Source: Nitrospinales bacterium
Lineage (GTDB): Bacteria; Nitrospinota_A; UBA7883; JACRGQ01
Direction of reading: 5' to 3'
Assembly (NCBI GenBank): GCA_023248615.1
Contig: JAHFEI010000138.1
Coordinates: forward strand, 1-5,897
Length of the DNA stretch: 5,897 bases
The position numbers were made by a program, and so were the translations under genes. Below, in pieces: positions 5,454-5,897 of the stretch (position 1 is its first letter; every line of letters begins with the position of its first letter). The notes beneath the pieces were generated by a model, which made no database searches, was not told the DNA's origin, and was given only the letters and a program-made list of their open reading frames with translations.

Positions 5454-5897
5454 TCATGCGCACAGTTTGTCCACATCCAGCCAGCCGACTATTGCCGTCC
5501 CGTTCCTGCCTATGCCGCGTATATACTCCGCCGATACTTCGCCAACTGCGGCGGCGGAATGCTCCACCTTGCTTTCCGGCAGGCGCAGGACGCTCGTTAC
5601 GGCATCCACCAGCAGGCCGACCAGGTTGCCGTTTATTTCCGTAATCATCACGCGGGTGCTTAGGGTAAAATCCACCCCTTCCATGCCCAGCTTTATGCGC
5701 AGGTTTATAACGGGCACAATCTCGCCACGCAGGTTGATCACGCCCTCGAAATAGTCTTGGACGCGTGGAACGTAGGTTATGCCTTCCAGCATGATTATTT
5801 CGCGTACTTTTGTGATATCGACCACATACTCCTCGGAACCAAGGACTATGCCAATGAAATGATAGGAAGCTTCCGATTGCTCTTTTGCGGATTCTTG
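5454..5897 (-). CDS. cheW: CheW-like chemotaxis adaptor (5' end outside window)
   Basis: Cytoplasmic SH3-like adaptor that couples chemoreceptors to the kinase CheA. The frame is open to the window edge, so 147 C-terminal residues are seen and the real start lies beyond 5897. A GTG at 5825 should not be taken as the start, because the residues before it (YHFIGIVLGSEEYVVDI) form the first beta strands of the CheW fold. Other family landmarks, numbered from the window edge: VREII (31-35), GVINLRGEIVPVINLR (52-67), and LLVDAVTSVLRL further on, ending in YIRGIGRNG and WLDVDKLCA. The length fits a single-domain CheW, though an N-terminal fusion outside the window cannot be excluded. It is followed by the Hsp70 gene on the same strand. 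The receptor at 1-1485 is a plausible partner. Confidence 0.93.
   Translation of the reverse strand, partial: QESAKEQSEASYHFIGIVLGSEEYVVDITKVREIIMLEGITYVPRVQDYFEGVINLRGEIVPVINLRIKLGMEGVDFTLSTRVMITEINGNLVGLLVDAVTSVLRLPESKVEHSAAAVGEVSAEYIRGIGRNGTAIVGWLDVDKLCA

Noticed and set aside
5454..5825. CheW gene starting at the GTG at 5825
   Set aside because: The frame stays open upstream to the window edge and the residues before the GTG match the first strands of the CheW fold, so the gene is simply cut by the window.

Overview
The window comes from a motile bacterium, most likely a Gram-negative environmental lineage of deltaproteobacterial, Nitrospinota or similar type. That placement is a guess from gene content, moderate GC and frequent ATA isoleucine codons; no marker gene here settles it. 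Five protein genes lie on the minus strand and one on the plus strand.

Read in the minus-strand direction, the window opens with the 3' part of a cheW-type chemotaxis adaptor (5897-5454). A compact Hsp70 with no C-terminal lid follows (5391-3928), and 10 bases later a QueD / 6-pyruvoyl-tetrahydropterin synthase family gene (3917-3552). The 10-base hsp70-queD gap and the 62-base cheW-hsp70 gap suggest one transcription unit. Further on come thymidylate kinase (2463-1840), which appears to have its own promoter and a leaderless start, and the 5' part of a methyl-accepting chemotaxis receptor (1485-1, running off the window). CheW and the receptor would belong to the same signalling array. QueD and Tmk are nucleotide-related housekeeping enzymes.

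Between queD and tmk sits the accessory part of the window: a plus-strand IS200-like, REP-associated transposase (RAYT-type) gene (2676-3320). Its flanks carry a diverged 42-44 base direct repeat, several GTAG-headed or perfect palindromes, and a GGTAGC...GCTACC inverted pair. This looks like a REPtron, meaning a RAYT gene with its cognate REP/BIME repeats. The protein has lost the first histidine of the HUH motif (LPEIVH where the family usually has PDHVH) while its reading frame stays open, so it is either decaying or repurposed. This is the most interesting locus here.

The 354-base gap between the receptor and tmk has no convincing gene. It does hold a separate ~78-base element with imperfect terminal inverted repeats and two internal hairpins. 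No tRNA, rRNA, CRISPR array or riboswitch was recognised.
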